Origin: BM003 sp963783695 | GTDB lineage: Bacteria > Pseudomonadota > Gammaproteobacteria > Steroidobacterales > BM003 | DNA length: 64,000 nt | Direction: 5' to 3' | NCBI GenBank assembly: GCA_963783695.1 | Contig: CAWAOM010000004.1 | Location: 417,746 to 481,745 of the forward strand | In this document: positions 34,007-43,052 of the stretch, one piece after another | Numbering within the stretch: position 1 is the first letter of the stretch | How the letters are laid out: every line of letters begins with the position of its first letter | The notes under the pieces: generated by a model | Told to the model about the DNA's origin: nothing | The model's database searches: none | The model's input: the letters and a program-made list of their open reading frames with translations, nothing else | Program-made: the position numbers and the translations under genes

Positions 34007-34321
34007 ATGGTAAAGGTCGTTGTAACCGATCGGGACGGGGTTTCGCACGAAGTCGAGGCGGAGACCGATGCCCCGCTGATGTATTCATTGCGCGACCTCG
34101 ACCACGGTGTCGAGGCGATTTGTGGCGGGGTCTGCTCCTGCGCCACCTGCCACGTATTCGTCGATGATGCGTGGGTGACGCAGTTGCCTGCGCGCGAGCA
34201 GGACGAGGAAGAACTGCTCGAGGAACTCGAGCACTTCAGGCCCAACTCGAGGCTGAGCTGCCAGATCGAAGTTGGACCGGAGCTCGACGGGCTGAAATTG
34301 ACGATCGCACCCGAAGAATAA
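34007..34321 (+). CDS. [2Fe-2S] ferredoxin, adrenodoxin/putidaredoxin type
   Basis: 104 residues from ATG 34007; the frame is open upstream but the family starts MVKVVVTDRDG. The cluster ligands are in CGGVCSCATCHVFV (Cys-x5-Cys-x2-Cys) plus a Cys in RLSCQIEV. Such ferredoxins shuttle electrons from a reductase to cytochromes P450 or to ring-hydroxylating oxygenases. No P450 or reductase gene is visible in the window, so the partner must be encoded elsewhere. The frame is intact. Confidence 0.9.
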   Translation: MVKVVVTDRDGVSHEVEAETDAPLMYSLRDLDHGVEAICGGVCSCATCHVFVDDAWVTQLPAREQDEEELLEELEHFRPNSRLSCQIEVGPELDGLKLTIAPEE

Positions 34322-34345
34322 GCCTGCTCCGTCCCTGGCGCGCCG

Positions 34346-35175
34346 CTATTGCATTGTTAGCGCGTTGTCCGGCACGATTTCGGTGCCTCTAACGAAGCGG
34401 GATTCGTCGAACGTCAGGAACAACACTTCTTTTGCGACATCGAGCGGCGATCCGAGGCTGACCCGGCTGAGCCCGTTCTGATCTTCGACACCGCGGTCCG
34501 AATTGGTCTGGTCGATCATCGGCGTGCCGATTGCCGCGGGATGGATGGAGTTGATCCGGATGTCGTAACCGCACATCTCGCAATGGACAGCGATCGCCTT
34601 GGCCATTGCCCGCACCGCGCCTTCGGCCGCCGAGCAGGTGAAAAACACCGGTTACCGAGGTCCGAGGCGACCGACGACAGGTTGATGATAGATCTGCCGC
34701 CCGCGTGCATCGCCGGCATCGCGTGTTTGCAGCCCAGCAACACTCCCTCGCTCATCACCGCGTTTTGCAGGCGGAATTGCTCCCTCGTGCAGTCTTTCGG
34801 GGTTGCAACAATTACAATACCGGCATTGTTGACCAGTATGTCGAGCCGGCCGTGACGTTCCATTACCGTATCGATGACCTGTTTCCAGGCAGCCTCGTCG
34901 GTGACGTCGTGAATCATGAACTCCTCCTTGCCGCCCGCTTTAGGGATCGATTCGGCGGCGGCTTCACCGGCCCGTTCATTGACGTCGGTGAGGATCACGG
35001 TCGTGCCTGCACGCGCCAGAACTTCCGCGTCAGCGAGCCCCAGGCCGGAAGCTGCGCCGGTGACGATGGCGACTTTGTTTCCAACGCGACTCGTAGCAAC
35101 GACTCCCTCGGGTTCGGCCGTGCCCGGCCCGGTAAAAGCTTGCCGGAAATCATCAGTCAACGTGTCCGGTTTCAA
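34346..35175 (-). pseudogene. Short-chain dehydrogenase/reductase, frameshifted and without catalytic Tyr/Lys
   Basis: The first frame (TTG at 35175) gives the cofactor site VAIVTGAASGLG, LVNNAGIVIV and the serine strand INLSSVASDLGN, then breaks near 34650. A second frame continues FFTCSAAEGAVRAMAK, RINSIHPAAIGTPM and ends at 34346. The expected YxASK active site reads CSAAE: Tyr has become Cys and Lys has become Glu, each explainable by one transition. The frameshift and the loss of both catalytic residues indicate a dead gene rather than a sequencing error. It diverges from the TetR gene. Confidence 0.87.
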
Positions 35176-35270
35176 TCATCTTTGACTTTTTTTGATGTTG
35201 CCACCATCCTTTTGCCAGCAAGTCCGGTCCGGGGGGCTGGAATGACACAGCGAACAATCCGTGACGGCGT

Positions 35271-35927
35271 ATGACCCGACGGGCAGATCGCAAGCGTGCA
35301 GAAGCGGATGTTGAACCGTCCGGATGGCAGGCGCAGAAGAGTGCTGCAACCCGCAATCTGATCATAGAGGCGGCGATACGCTGCTTCATCGAACTTGGCT
35401 ATGCAAGCACCACGACCACACGTATCGCGCAGATGGCGGGCCTGTCGCGCGGCGCGATGCTGCATCACTTTCCTTCCAAGATCGACATCGTGCGCGCCGC
35501 GGTCGATCATTTGCATGTCAAGCGGCTGAAGGCGTTTCGCAATTCGATTGCATCGATTCCGGGCGACGCCGATCGGGTTCGCCTGGGGCTGCGGGCATAC
35601 TGGAAGCATGTAAACAATCCCATGTTCGTGGCTTTCTTCGAGTTATCGGTAGCCGCCCGAACCGATCCTGAGCTCGAAGCCATTCTGAGTCCCGCGCAGA
35701 CCGCGTTCGACGCGGCGTGGTGCCAGACAGCACTGGAACTGTTTCCGGAATGGCAGTCCGATCGCAGGGCTTTCGACGTGGCGCTTGAGCTTACTCGCTA
35801 TGTAATGGAGGGGATGGCGGCAAATTTTCTGACTCACGAGAGAACCAAGCGCCATGAGCAGGTACTCGACTATCTCGAGGAGCAGCTTCGCTCGCTGCGT
35901 CCGCCGGCAGCAGCGAAGCAAAAATAG
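35271..35927 (+). CDS. TetR family transcriptional regulator
   Basis: 218 residues. The N-terminal DNA-binding domain contains RNLIIEAAIRCFIELGYAST and the recognition region RIAQMAGLSRGAMLHHFPSK (about residues 45-70). The C-terminal ligand-binding domain is helical and otherwise unlike well-known subfamilies. It stands between the broken SDR gene (divergent) and a crotonase gene (same strand, 18 bases on). It is the only regulator gene in the catabolic region and hence the best candidate to bind the repeated 18-bp palindrome, which is inference. Confidence 0.9.
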   Translation: MTRRADRKRAEADVEPSGWQAQKSAATRNLIIEAAIRCFIELGYASTTTTRIAQMAGLSRGAMLHHFPSKIDIVRAAVDHLHVKRLKAFRNSIASIPGDADRVRLGLRAYWKHVNNPMFVAFFELSVAARTDPELEAILSPAQTAFDAAWCQTALELFPEWQSDRRAFDVALELTRYVMEGMAANFLTHERTKRHEQVLDYLEEQLRSLRPPAAAKQK

Positions 35928-35945
35928 ACCAGAGGAGCGAACGAC

Positions 35946-36725
35946 ATGACCTACGAGACGCTAAATGTCGAGAAACACGGGGCGGTTGCCGTCATTACTC
36001 TGGATCGGGCGGATGCCGGCAATTCGCTGAACATGGCGATGGCCGGCGACCTGTTTCAGGCCGGTCTCGAGTGCGAGGCTGACAGTGGCGTGAGGTGTGT
36101 GATTCTGACCGGCGCGGGCGGGGTTTTCTGCTTTGGCGGCGATCTGAAGGCGATCTCTGATCAACATAATCCCGCGGGATTCCTCAACGAACTGACCGCA
36201 AAACTGCATGCGGCTATCTCTGTCTTCAACCGCATGCCTGCTCCGGTCATCGCTGCTGTCAATGGCGCCGCAGCAGGAGCCGGTGTCGGGCTGCTGGCGA
36301 TGGCTGATCTGGCATTTGCCGCGGAAGACACGAAAATCTCGCTGGCCTACACCGGTGTTGCGCTGACCCCGGATGGCAGCACGACCTATTTTCTGCCGCG
36401 CATAATCGGTCGCCGCCGTACGCTCGAGCTGATGTTGACCAATCGTCCGCTGCGCGCCGAGGAGGCTCGCAAATGGGGGTTGCTGAACCGGGTCGTCCCT
36501 GGCGACCAGTTGATGGACGAAGCCATGGCTCTGGCGCAAAAGCTCGCGGCCGGCCCCGCCGGTGCATTCGCTGCGACAAAACGATTATTGCTGATGAGCG
36601 AAGACAACTCCCTTGAAGCGCAAATGGCCCTTGAAGGGCGAACGATAGCGGCCCGGGGTGCCTCCGCGGAGGGACGCGAGGGAGTGGGCGCGTTTCTGCA
36701 AAAACGCGAACCCGACTACAGTTGA
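35946..36725 (+). CDS. Enoyl-CoA hydratase/isomerase family protein
   Basis: 259 residues of crotonase fold: GNSLNMAMAGDLFQ, the oxyanion strands AGGVFCFGGDLKAI and AAVNGAAAGAGVGLLAMADLA. At the catalytic positions it lacks the usual hydratase glutamate (AYTGVAL) but has Asp in LTPDGSTTYFLPR, as in PaaG-like and other isomerase members; so isomerase activity may be more likely than hydration. It is probably co-transcribed with tetR. Substrate unknown. Confidence 0.87.
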   Translation: MTYETLNVEKHGAVAVITLDRADAGNSLNMAMAGDLFQAGLECEADSGVRCVILTGAGGVFCFGGDLKAISDQHNPAGFLNELTAKLHAAISVFNRMPAPVIAAVNGAAAGAGVGLLAMADLAFAAEDTKISLAYTGVALTPDGSTTYFLPRIIGRRRTLELMLTNRPLRAEEARKWGLLNRVVPGDQLMDEAMALAQKLAAGPAGAFAATKRLLLMSEDNSLEAQMALEGRTIAARGASAEGREGVGAFLQKREPDYS

Positions 36726-36777
36726 GCGCGGCGGCGCTGACTCGCGCCAACCGGGCTTATGCCATACCGCGTACAGT

Positions 36778-36786
36778 TGATATACT
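36778..36786 (+). promoter_or_regulatory. Extended -10 element upstream of tRNA-Leu
   Basis: TGATATACT (TG-N-TATACT) lies about 65 bases ahead of tRNA-Leu; the -35 region is weak. It is the only promoter-like element in the interval. Confidence 0.45.
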
Positions 36787-36851
36787 GTGCCGTTCGGGGA
36801 GTGAGATGCTCGGGTCGACAGCCCACTGCTTCCGGCCAGTCCCCATTTCCA

Positions 36852-36937
36852 GCGAAAGTGGCGGAATTGGTAGACGCGCAGGATTTAGGTTCCTGTGGGC
36901 ATAGCCCGTGAGAGTTCGAGTCTCTCCTTTCGCACCA
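36852..36937 (+). tRNA. tRNA-Leu (TAG)
   Basis: An 86-base class II tRNA with acceptor GCGAAAG/CTTTCGC, anticodon stem-loop CAGGATTTAGGTTCCTG (anticodon TAG), a variable arm (GGGCATAGCCC) and encoded CCA. It is just upstream of tig. Confidence 0.96.
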
Positions 36938-36953
36938 ACAGTTGACTGTCACA

Positions 36954-36985
36954 GTGCGCTGCAAGAGCAGCGCACGTCGGTTTTT
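36954..36985 (+). terminator. Hairpin between tRNA-Leu and tig (terminator or attenuator)
   Basis: A perfect 9-bp stem GTGCGCTGC / GCAGCGCAC with AAGA loop (36954-36975) is followed after five bases by TTTTT. It could end the tRNA transcript. The offset of the T-run makes termination less certain, and it may instead be a 5' leader hairpin of tig. Confidence 0.5.
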
Positions 36986-37000
36986 GAACGAGGGAAAATC

Positions 37001-38305
37001 ATGCAGGTGTCCGTGGAGGCCGGTGGCGGCCTGGAACGTCGGGTTCGTATTCAGGTGGATTCGGCAGAAATCGAGTCCGAGATCGAGAAGCGGCTTTTGA
37101 GCGTTGGGCAGAAGGCGCGAATCAAGGGATTCCGGCCCGGCAAGGCACCGCTCAAGGTCCTGCGCCAGCAGTACGGCCCCCAGGTGCGCCAGGAGGTTTT
37201 GTCCGAGGTGATGCAGACGTCCTACAACCAGGCCATTACCCAGGAGCAGTTGCGCCCCGCTGGCAACGCGCGTCTGGAGCCGCACAACACGGAGCAGGGC
37301 GAGGATCTCGATTTCACCGCGGTGATCGAGGTTTACCCCGAGTTCGAGGTCGGAGACGCGGCCAAGCTGAAAGTGGAGCGCCCGGTGGCGGAAATCACCG
37401 ACTCGGATCTCGATGCGATGATTGCCAACCTGCGCAAACAGCGCGCGGAGTGGCGCGAGGTCGACCGCGCGGGCGACGACGGCGATCGTCTGGTCGTGAC
37501 GTTCCGCGGCACAATCGACGACGAAGTGTTTGATGGCGGCGTCGGCGAGGACGTCCCGGTGGTGCTGGGCGCGGGCGAAACCATTCCCGATTTCGAACAG
37601 GCGCTCAAGGGGCTGAAAGCCGGCGACGAAAAAGCTGTCGATGTGCGTTTCCCCGACGACTATCCGGTGGCCAAGGTTGCCGCCAGGGATGCGAAGTTCG
37701 ACGTCAGCGTCGCGCGGGTCGAAGAGCAGTTCCTGCCCGAGCTCGATGACGACTTCTTCAAGGTGTTTGGCGTGGCGGAGGGTGGTGTCGAGGCGTTCAG
37801 GACGGAGGTCCGCGCCAACATGCAACGCGAGCTCGAGCGTACCGTCCGCATGCAAATGAAACAGAACGTGATGGAGGGTCTGCGCGCGGCCAACGATGTC
37901 GAGTTGCCGCAGGCACTGGTGGACCAGGAAATCCACAGCATGCAGCATGACGCGGCCAAGCGGATGGGTATCAGCGACCATTCGAAGCTGCCGCCGCGGG
38001 AGCCGTTCGAAGACCAGGCGCGGATGCGCGTTGCGCTGGGGTTGATTATCAACCAGTTGATACAGCAGGAGAAAATCGAGCCTGATCAGGAGCGCGTCGA
38101 AGCCCGCATCGACGAGATGAGCGCCGAACACGAGGAAAGTGAAAAGGTCGCGCAGTACTACCGTTCGAACCCGCAGCTCAAGGCACAGATCGAGATGATG
38201 GTGCTTGAGGACCAGGTCGTCGACTGGTTGCTGGAGCGGGCCAAGGTCAAGGACAAGAAAGCCAGCTTCGCCGAACTGATGAACTTCGGCGCGGCGCAGG
38301 CCTGA
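37001..38305 (+). CDS. tig: Trigger factor
   Basis: 434 residues from the ATG of MQVSVEAGGGLERRV. Ribosome-associated chaperone and prolyl isomerase. The ribosome-binding signature GFRPGKAPLKVLRQQYG, the FKBP-type PPIase domain (DRLVVTFRGTIDDEVFDGG, VPVVLGAGETIPDFEQAL) and the helical chaperone arms are in normal order. First gene of the tig-clpP-clpX-lon-hupB protein quality control block. Confidence 0.96.
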   Translation: MQVSVEAGGGLERRVRIQVDSAEIESEIEKRLLSVGQKARIKGFRPGKAPLKVLRQQYGPQVRQEVLSEVMQTSYNQAITQEQLRPAGNARLEPHNTEQGEDLDFTAVIEVYPEFEVGDAAKLKVERPVAEITDSDLDAMIANLRKQRAEWREVDRAGDDGDRLVVTFRGTIDDEVFDGGVGEDVPVVLGAGETIPDFEQALKGLKAGDEKAVDVRFPDDYPVAKVAARDAKFDVSVARVEEQFLPELDDDFFKVFGVAEGGVEAFRTEVRANMQRELERTVRMQMKQNVMEGLRAANDVELPQALVDQEIHSMQHDAAKRMGISDHSKLPPREPFEDQARMRVALGLIINQLIQQEKIEPDQERVEARIDEMSAEHEESEKVAQYYRSNPQLKAQIEMMVLEDQVVDWLLERAKVKDKKASFAELMNFGAAQA

Positions 38306-38362
38306 GCCCGGCGCTTGTTGCGGCGGGATAACGAAAGCGCATACGTGGAGACAAATGACCCT

Positions 38363-38995
38363 ATGGATACCAAGGCCCTGAATCTGGTTCCGATGGTAGT
38401 GGAGCAAACCGCGCGTGGCGAGCGTGCCTACGACATTTACTCACGGCTCCTCAAAGAGCGCGTGATTTTCATGGTCGGCCCGGTTGACGACCACGTCTGC
38501 AATCTGGTGGTGGCCCAACTCCTGTTCCTGGAGTCGGAGAATCCGGAAAAAGACATTCACCTCTACATCAACTCGCCGGGTGGCGTGGTCAGTGCAGGCT
38601 TGTCCGTGTACGACACCATGCAGTTCATCCGCTCCGAAGTCAGCACCATTTGTGTCGGTCAGGCAGCGAGTATGGGCGCAGTCCTGCTGGCAGGCGGAGC
38701 CAAGGGCAAGCGTTTTGCCCTGCCGCACTCGCGGGTAATGATTCACCAGCCGATTGCCGGGTTCCAGGGGCAGGCCTCTGACATCGATATCCACGCCCGT
38801 GAGGTTTTGAAAACGCGCGATCAGCTGAACGTCATCCTGGCTCAGCACAGCGGTCAGGATATTGACAAGATCAGACACGACACCGACCGCGATTATTTCA
38901 TGAGCGGGGAGGAGGCGGTCGATTACGGGCTTATCGACATCGTTCTCGACAAGCGTTCCGGCCCCCTTGTTGAATCGGAAGATAAAGCCGATTAA
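38363..38995 (+). CDS. clpP: ATP-dependent Clp protease proteolytic subunit
   Basis: 210 residues from MDTKALNLVPMVVEQT. The catalytic triad is Ser103 (GQAASMGAVLL), His128 (MIHQP) and Asp177 (DRDYFM), with the same 25 and 49 residue spacings as E. coli ClpP. It forms tetradecameric barrels with ClpX or ClpA. A short N-terminal propeptide is expected to be removed. Confidence 0.97.
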   Translation: MDTKALNLVPMVVEQTARGERAYDIYSRLLKERVIFMVGPVDDHVCNLVVAQLLFLESENPEKDIHLYINSPGGVVSAGLSVYDTMQFIRSEVSTICVGQAASMGAVLLAGGAKGKRFALPHSRVMIHQPIAGFQGQASDIDIHAREVLKTRDQLNVILAQHSGQDIDKIRHDTDRDYFMSGEEAVDYGLIDIVLDKRSGPLVESEDKAD

Positions 38996-39045
38996 ATACA
39001 GATTGTTACGGGCGTTTTATTGATTTACTTCGACATGCCCTCACT

Positions 39046-39075
39046 TTGCCTTGTAGTGGCGGTGCATGCTATAAA
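39046..39075 (+). promoter_or_regulatory. Promoter upstream of clpX
   Basis: TTGCCT (39046-39051) and TATAAA (39070-39075) are 18 bases apart, with TGC before the -10 forming an extended -10. It lies about 40 bases ahead of the clpX start and would let clpX be expressed apart from clpP. Confidence 0.6.
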
Positions 39076-39113
39076 CCTGTGTTCATAACGTAGGGTTCCG
39101 ACCCGGGGTACAG

Positions 39114-40430
39114 ATGACAGACGAGACGCGCGGCAAGAGTGACGACGGCAAGCTTTTATACTGCTCCTTTTGCGGCAAGAGCCAGCATGAGGTGCGCAAG
39201 CTCATTGCCGGGCCGTCAGTGTTTATTTGTGACGAATGCGTCGAGCTGTGCAATGACATAATCCGCGAGGAACTCGAGGATCATTCCGAGCAGACCCGCG
39301 ATAAGCTGCCCAAGCCGCATGAGATAAAAGACGTTCTGGATGAGTATGTTATCGGTCAGGAACGGGCCAAGAAAGTGCTCTCCGTCGCTGTCTACAATCA
39401 TTACAAGCGGCTGCAGAACCGGACCGGTGACGGTGGCAAGGGCGGTGACATCGAGCTGGCGAAGAGCAATATCCTGCTGATTGGGCCGACCGGATGCGGC
39501 AAGACCCTGCTGGCAGAAACGCTTGCGCGGATGCTGAATGTTCCCTTTACCATCGCCGATGCGACGACCCTGACCGAAGCCGGTTATGTCGGTGAGGACG
39601 TTGAGAACATCATCCAGAAGCTGCTGCAGAAATGCGACTACGATGTAGATAAGGCGCAAACCGGTATTGTCTACATCGATGAGATCGATAAGATTTCACG
39701 CAAGTCCGACAATCCGTCGATTACCCGCGATGTCTCGGGTGAAGGTGTGCAGCAAGCTCTGCTGAAACTGATTGAAGGCACGGTCGCTTCGGTGCCTCCG
39801 CAGGGTGGGCGCAAGCACCCGCAGCAGGAGTTCCTGCAGGTCGATACCGGCAACATCCTGTTTGTTTGTGGTGGGGCATTTGCCGGTCTCGAGAAGATCA
39901 TCCAGAACCGCTCTGCCAAAAGCGGCATTGGCTTTGTTGCCGAGGTCCAGAGCAGCGACCAGGGGCGCAGCGTCGGCGAGGTGCTCTACGACGTCGAACC
40001 TGAAGACCTCATTATGTATGGGTTGATTCCCGAGTTCGTGGGGCGGTTGCCGGTCGTGGCGACGCTCGAGGAACTCGATGAGGACGCGCTGGTCAGTATA
40101 CTGGTCGAGCCGAAAAATGCGTTGACCAAGCAGTACCGCCGCCTGTTCGAGATGGAGGGTGTTGATCTCGATTTTCGTGAGGATGCACTGCGCGCAGTAT
40201 CGCGCAAGGCGATGGAGCGCAAAACCGGTGCGCGTGGTCTTCGTACCATTCTCGAGAATGTGCTGCTCGATACCATGTACGACTTGCCGGCGATGACGAA
40301 TGCCACCAAGGTGGTGGTCGACGAGGCGGTCGTCAGCGGTGAAACCAAGCCGTACGTGATCTACGAATCCGAAGATACGCAGCTGACCGCGGTTGAAGAG
40401 CGGCGCCGGCCGGCCGGCTCGGGAAGTTGA
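39114..40430 (+). CDS. clpX: ATP-dependent Clp protease ATPase subunit ClpX
   Basis: 438 residues. The N-terminal zinc-binding domain uses C17, C20, C39 and C42. The AAA+ module has Walker A GPTGCGKT, Walker B IVYIDEIDKI and sensor motifs; the ClpP-binding IGF-type loop reads SGIGF. It unfolds tagged substrates and feeds them to ClpP. Length and order are normal. Confidence 0.97.
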   Translation: MTDETRGKSDDGKLLYCSFCGKSQHEVRKLIAGPSVFICDECVELCNDIIREELEDHSEQTRDKLPKPHEIKDVLDEYVIGQERAKKVLSVAVYNHYKRLQNRTGDGGKGGDIELAKSNILLIGPTGCGKTLLAETLARMLNVPFTIADATTLTEAGYVGEDVENIIQKLLQKCDYDVDKAQTGIVYIDEIDKISRKSDNPSITRDVSGEGVQQALLKLIEGTVASVPPQGGRKHPQQEFLQVDTGNILFVCGGAFAGLEKIIQNRSAKSGIGFVAEVQSSDQGRSVGEVLYDVEPEDLIMYGLIPEFVGRLPVVATLEELDEDALVSILVEPKNALTKQYRRLFEMEGVDLDFREDALRAVSRKAMERKTGARGLRTILENVLLDTMYDLPAMTNATKVVVDEAVVSGETKPYVIYESEDTQLTAVEERRRPAGSGS

Positions 40431-40583
40431 CCCGGTTGCGGGCCACCTGGTGGCCGCCTGGTTGAGAAGTCGGCGCTTGACCCCATAATCTCCCCTAAGC
40501 AGCGCCTCCCGGGGCCAAGCAAGCGGCGGTAACGCCACACCGGCCGTAATGGCCGATTGCCAGTTTTATCGAGGTGAGACCTA

Positions 40584-43019
40584 GTGTCAGAAGAATCCAG
40601 CATTACCCTCAACGTCGATGATCTTTCGCAGACCACGCCGGTTCTGCCGTTGCGCGATGTGGTTGTATATCCGCATATGGTGATTCCGCTGTTTGTCGGC
40701 AGGGAGCGCTCGATCAGCGCGTTGGATCAGGCTATGCAGGCAGGCAAGCAGATATTGCTGGTCGCCCAGAGAGAGGCCGACGTCGATGAGCCGGGGGCCG
40801 ACGACATCTATCGCCTCGGAACGCTCGCCACGATTCTGCAACTCCTGAAACTGCCCGACGGCACCGTGAAGGTACTGGTAGAGGGCGGTGAGCGGGCGCG
40901 CATCGATTCGTTACATCTGGATCAGCATTTTTCGGCACGGACGACGTTGCTTCCCGAATCGGATGACTATGACGAACGCGAAGTCGACGTTCTGACCCGC
41001 TCGGTGATTTCGCAGTTTGAGCAATACGTCAAACTCAACAAGAAAGTGCCGCCCGAGATTTTGACTTCGCTTGCCGGAATCGACCAGCCCGGGCGTCTCG
41101 CCGACACGGTCGCCGCCCACATGTCGCTCAAACTCGATCAGAAACAGCGGATCCTGGAGATACAGGATGTCCGCGATCGCCTCGAGCATGTGCTGACATT
41201 GATTGAGGGTGAGATCGATGTGCTGCAAATCGAGAAGCGGATCCGCGGGCGGGTCAAGCAGCAGATGGAAAAAAGCCAGCGCGAGTACTACCTGAATGAG
41301 CAAATGAAGGCGATTCAGAAAGAACTCGGTGAAATGGAAGACGCGCCAAACGAAATCCAGGAGCTCGAGCAGAAAATCGCAAAAGCCGGGATGCCCAAAG
41401 AGGCGCGTGAAAAGGCGACCTCGGAACTCAACAAGCTGATGCTGATGTCACCGATGTCGGCGGAAGCCACGGTGGTCAGGAATTACATCGACTGGTTGTT
41501 GAAGGCGCCGTGGAAGAAGCGGACCAAGATTCTCAACAATCTCGTCGATGCCGAGCAAATCCTCGACGAGGACCACTTTGGTCTCGAAAAAGTCAAGGAG
41601 CGCATCGTCGAGTACCTGGCGGTGCAACAGAGAGTCAAGAAACTCAAGGGACCGATCCTCTGTCTCGTCGGTCCTCCGGGCGTGGGCAAGACCTCGCTCG
41701 GACAGAGTATCGCGCGGGCGACCAATCGCAAGTTCGTCCGCATGTCGCTCGGCGGCGTTCGCGACGAGGCCGAAATTCGCGGCCACCGCAGGACCTACAT
41801 CGGCTCGATGCCGGGGAAGATCCTGCAAAACCTCGGCAAGGTCGGCGTGCGTAACCCGCTGTTCCTTCTCGATGAAATCGACAAGATGTCAATGGATTTT
41901 CGCGGCGATCCCTCTTCGGCGCTACTCGAGGTTCTTGATCCGGAGCAAAATGCGACGTTCGCCGATCACTACCTCGAGGTCGATTTCGACCTGTCCGAGG
42001 TGATGTTCGTGTGCACCGCCAATAGTCTCAATATTCCGGCCCCATTGCTCGACCGCATGGAGGTGATTCGTCTGCCGGGCTACACGGAAGACGAAAAAAT
42101 GAACATTGCACGTCGTTATCTCGTGCCCAAGCAAAAGGAAGCAAACGGTCTCAAGAAAGACGAACTCGTTGTCAGCGATTCGACCTTGCTCGACATCGTC
42201 CGGCATTACACGCGGGAGGCGGGAGTGCGGAATCTGGAGCGCGAAATTGCGAAGATTTGCCGCAAAGTCGTCAAGGATCTGTTACTCAAGCCAGCGCGCA
42301 AGAAAGTCAGGGTCATTCCGAAAAGCCTCGATCGTTATCTGGGTGTCCGCCGGTTCCGGTTCGGACTCGCCGAGGAGCGTGACCAGGTGGGTCAGGTGAC
42401 CGGTCTGGCCTGGACCGAGGTCGGCGGCGAACTGTTGACGATCGAAGCGGCGATAGTTGCGGGCAAGGGCAAGCTGATTCATACCGGCCAGCTCGGTGAT
42501 GTAATGCAGGAGTCGATTCAGGCGGCCATGACCGTCGTGCGCAGCCGGGCGAAAGTGCTCGGTATCGACACCGAGTTCCATCAGAAATTTGACCTCCATG
42601 TCCATGTGCCCGAGGGGGCGACGCCGAAGGATGGTCCCAGCGCGGGAATTGGCATGTGCACGGCGTTGGTATCGGCACTGACGAAGATCCCGGTGCGATC
42701 GGATGTTGCGATGACGGGTGAGATCACATTGCGTGGCGAGGTGCTGCCGATCGGCGGGCTCAAGGAGAAGCTCCTGGCAGCTCACCGCGGCGGCATAACC
42801 ACGGTGTTGATTCCGCATGAGAACGAGAAGGACCTCGTGGAAATACCGAAGAACATCAAGGACAAACTGAACATTCATTGCGTGAAATGGGTAGACGAGG
42901 TCCTTGAGCATGCGCTGGTGCATATGCCGGTCCCGGCGGGCGAGGAAACCGGCCCGGAGGAAGACGCCGGCAGCAAGTCTGCGGACCCGGGCAAAGCAGA
43001 AACGGTGCATGCCCATTGA
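40584..43019 (+). CDS. lon: ATP-dependent protease Lon
   Basis: 811 residues, GTG start. Lon N-domain (LPLRDVVVYPHMVIPLFVG), coiled region, AAA+ domain with Walker A GPPGVGKT and LLDEIDKM, and the proteolytic domain with catalytic Ser686 (DGPSAG) and Lys729 (GGLKEK), the 43-residue dyad spacing of E. coli Lon. Degrades misfolded and regulatory proteins. A terminator-like hairpin follows the stop. Confidence 0.97.
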   Translation: MSEESSITLNVDDLSQTTPVLPLRDVVVYPHMVIPLFVGRERSISALDQAMQAGKQILLVAQREADVDEPGADDIYRLGTLATILQLLKLPDGTVKVLVEGGERARIDSLHLDQHFSARTTLLPESDDYDEREVDVLTRSVISQFEQYVKLNKKVPPEILTSLAGIDQPGRLADTVAAHMSLKLDQKQRILEIQDVRDRLEHVLTLIEGEIDVLQIEKRIRGRVKQQMEKSQREYYLNEQMKAIQKELGEMEDAPNEIQELEQKIAKAGMPKEAREKATSELNKLMLMSPMSAEATVVRNYIDWLLKAPWKKRTKILNNLVDAEQILDEDHFGLEKVKERIVEYLAVQQRVKKLKGPILCLVGPPGVGKTSLGQSIARATNRKFVRMSLGGVRDEAEIRGHRRTYIGSMPGKILQNLGKVGVRNPLFLLDEIDKMSMDFRGDPSSALLEVLDPEQNATFADHYLEVDFDLSEVMFVCTANSLNIPAPLLDRMEVIRLPGYTEDEKMNIARRYLVPKQKEANGLKKDELVVSDSTLLDIVRHYTREAGVRNLEREIAKICRKVVKDLLLKPARKKVRVIPKSLDRYLGVRRFRFGLAEERDQVGQVTGLAWTEVGGELLTIEAAIVAGKGKLIHTGQLGDVMQESIQAAMTVVRSRAKVLGIDTEFHQKFDLHVHVPEGATPKDGPSAGIGMCTALVSALTKIPVRSDVAMTGEITLRGEVLPIGGLKEKLLAAHRGGITTVLIPHENEKDLVEIPKNIKDKLNIHCVKWVDEVLEHALVHMPVPAGEETGPEEDAGSKSADPGKAETVHAH

Positions 43020-43026
43020 GGGATGC

Positions 43027-43052
43027 ACCGGGCTGCATTGCCCGGTTTGTTG
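43027..43052 (+). terminator. Probable terminator after lon
   Basis: A 7-bp stem ACCGGGC / GCCCGGT with a TGCATT loop (43027-43046) followed by TTGTTG. The U-tract is imperfect, and the -35 box of the hupB promoter begins inside it at 43050. Confidence 0.5.

Noticed and set aside
19600..36725. Mobile-element insertion as the cause of the damage
   Set aside because: I found no transposase fragment, terminal inverted repeats or target duplications; the lesions are point changes and deletions.
36716..38407. Long open frame on the minus strand across tig
   Set aside because: It is antisense to trigger factor, lacks recognisable domains and arises from GC-rich codon bias.
40480..40510. Possible heat-shock (sigma-32) promoter before lon (CTTGAC followed by CCCCTAAG)
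   Set aside because: The spacing of about 10 bases is too short for the 13-15 expected, so I did not list it.
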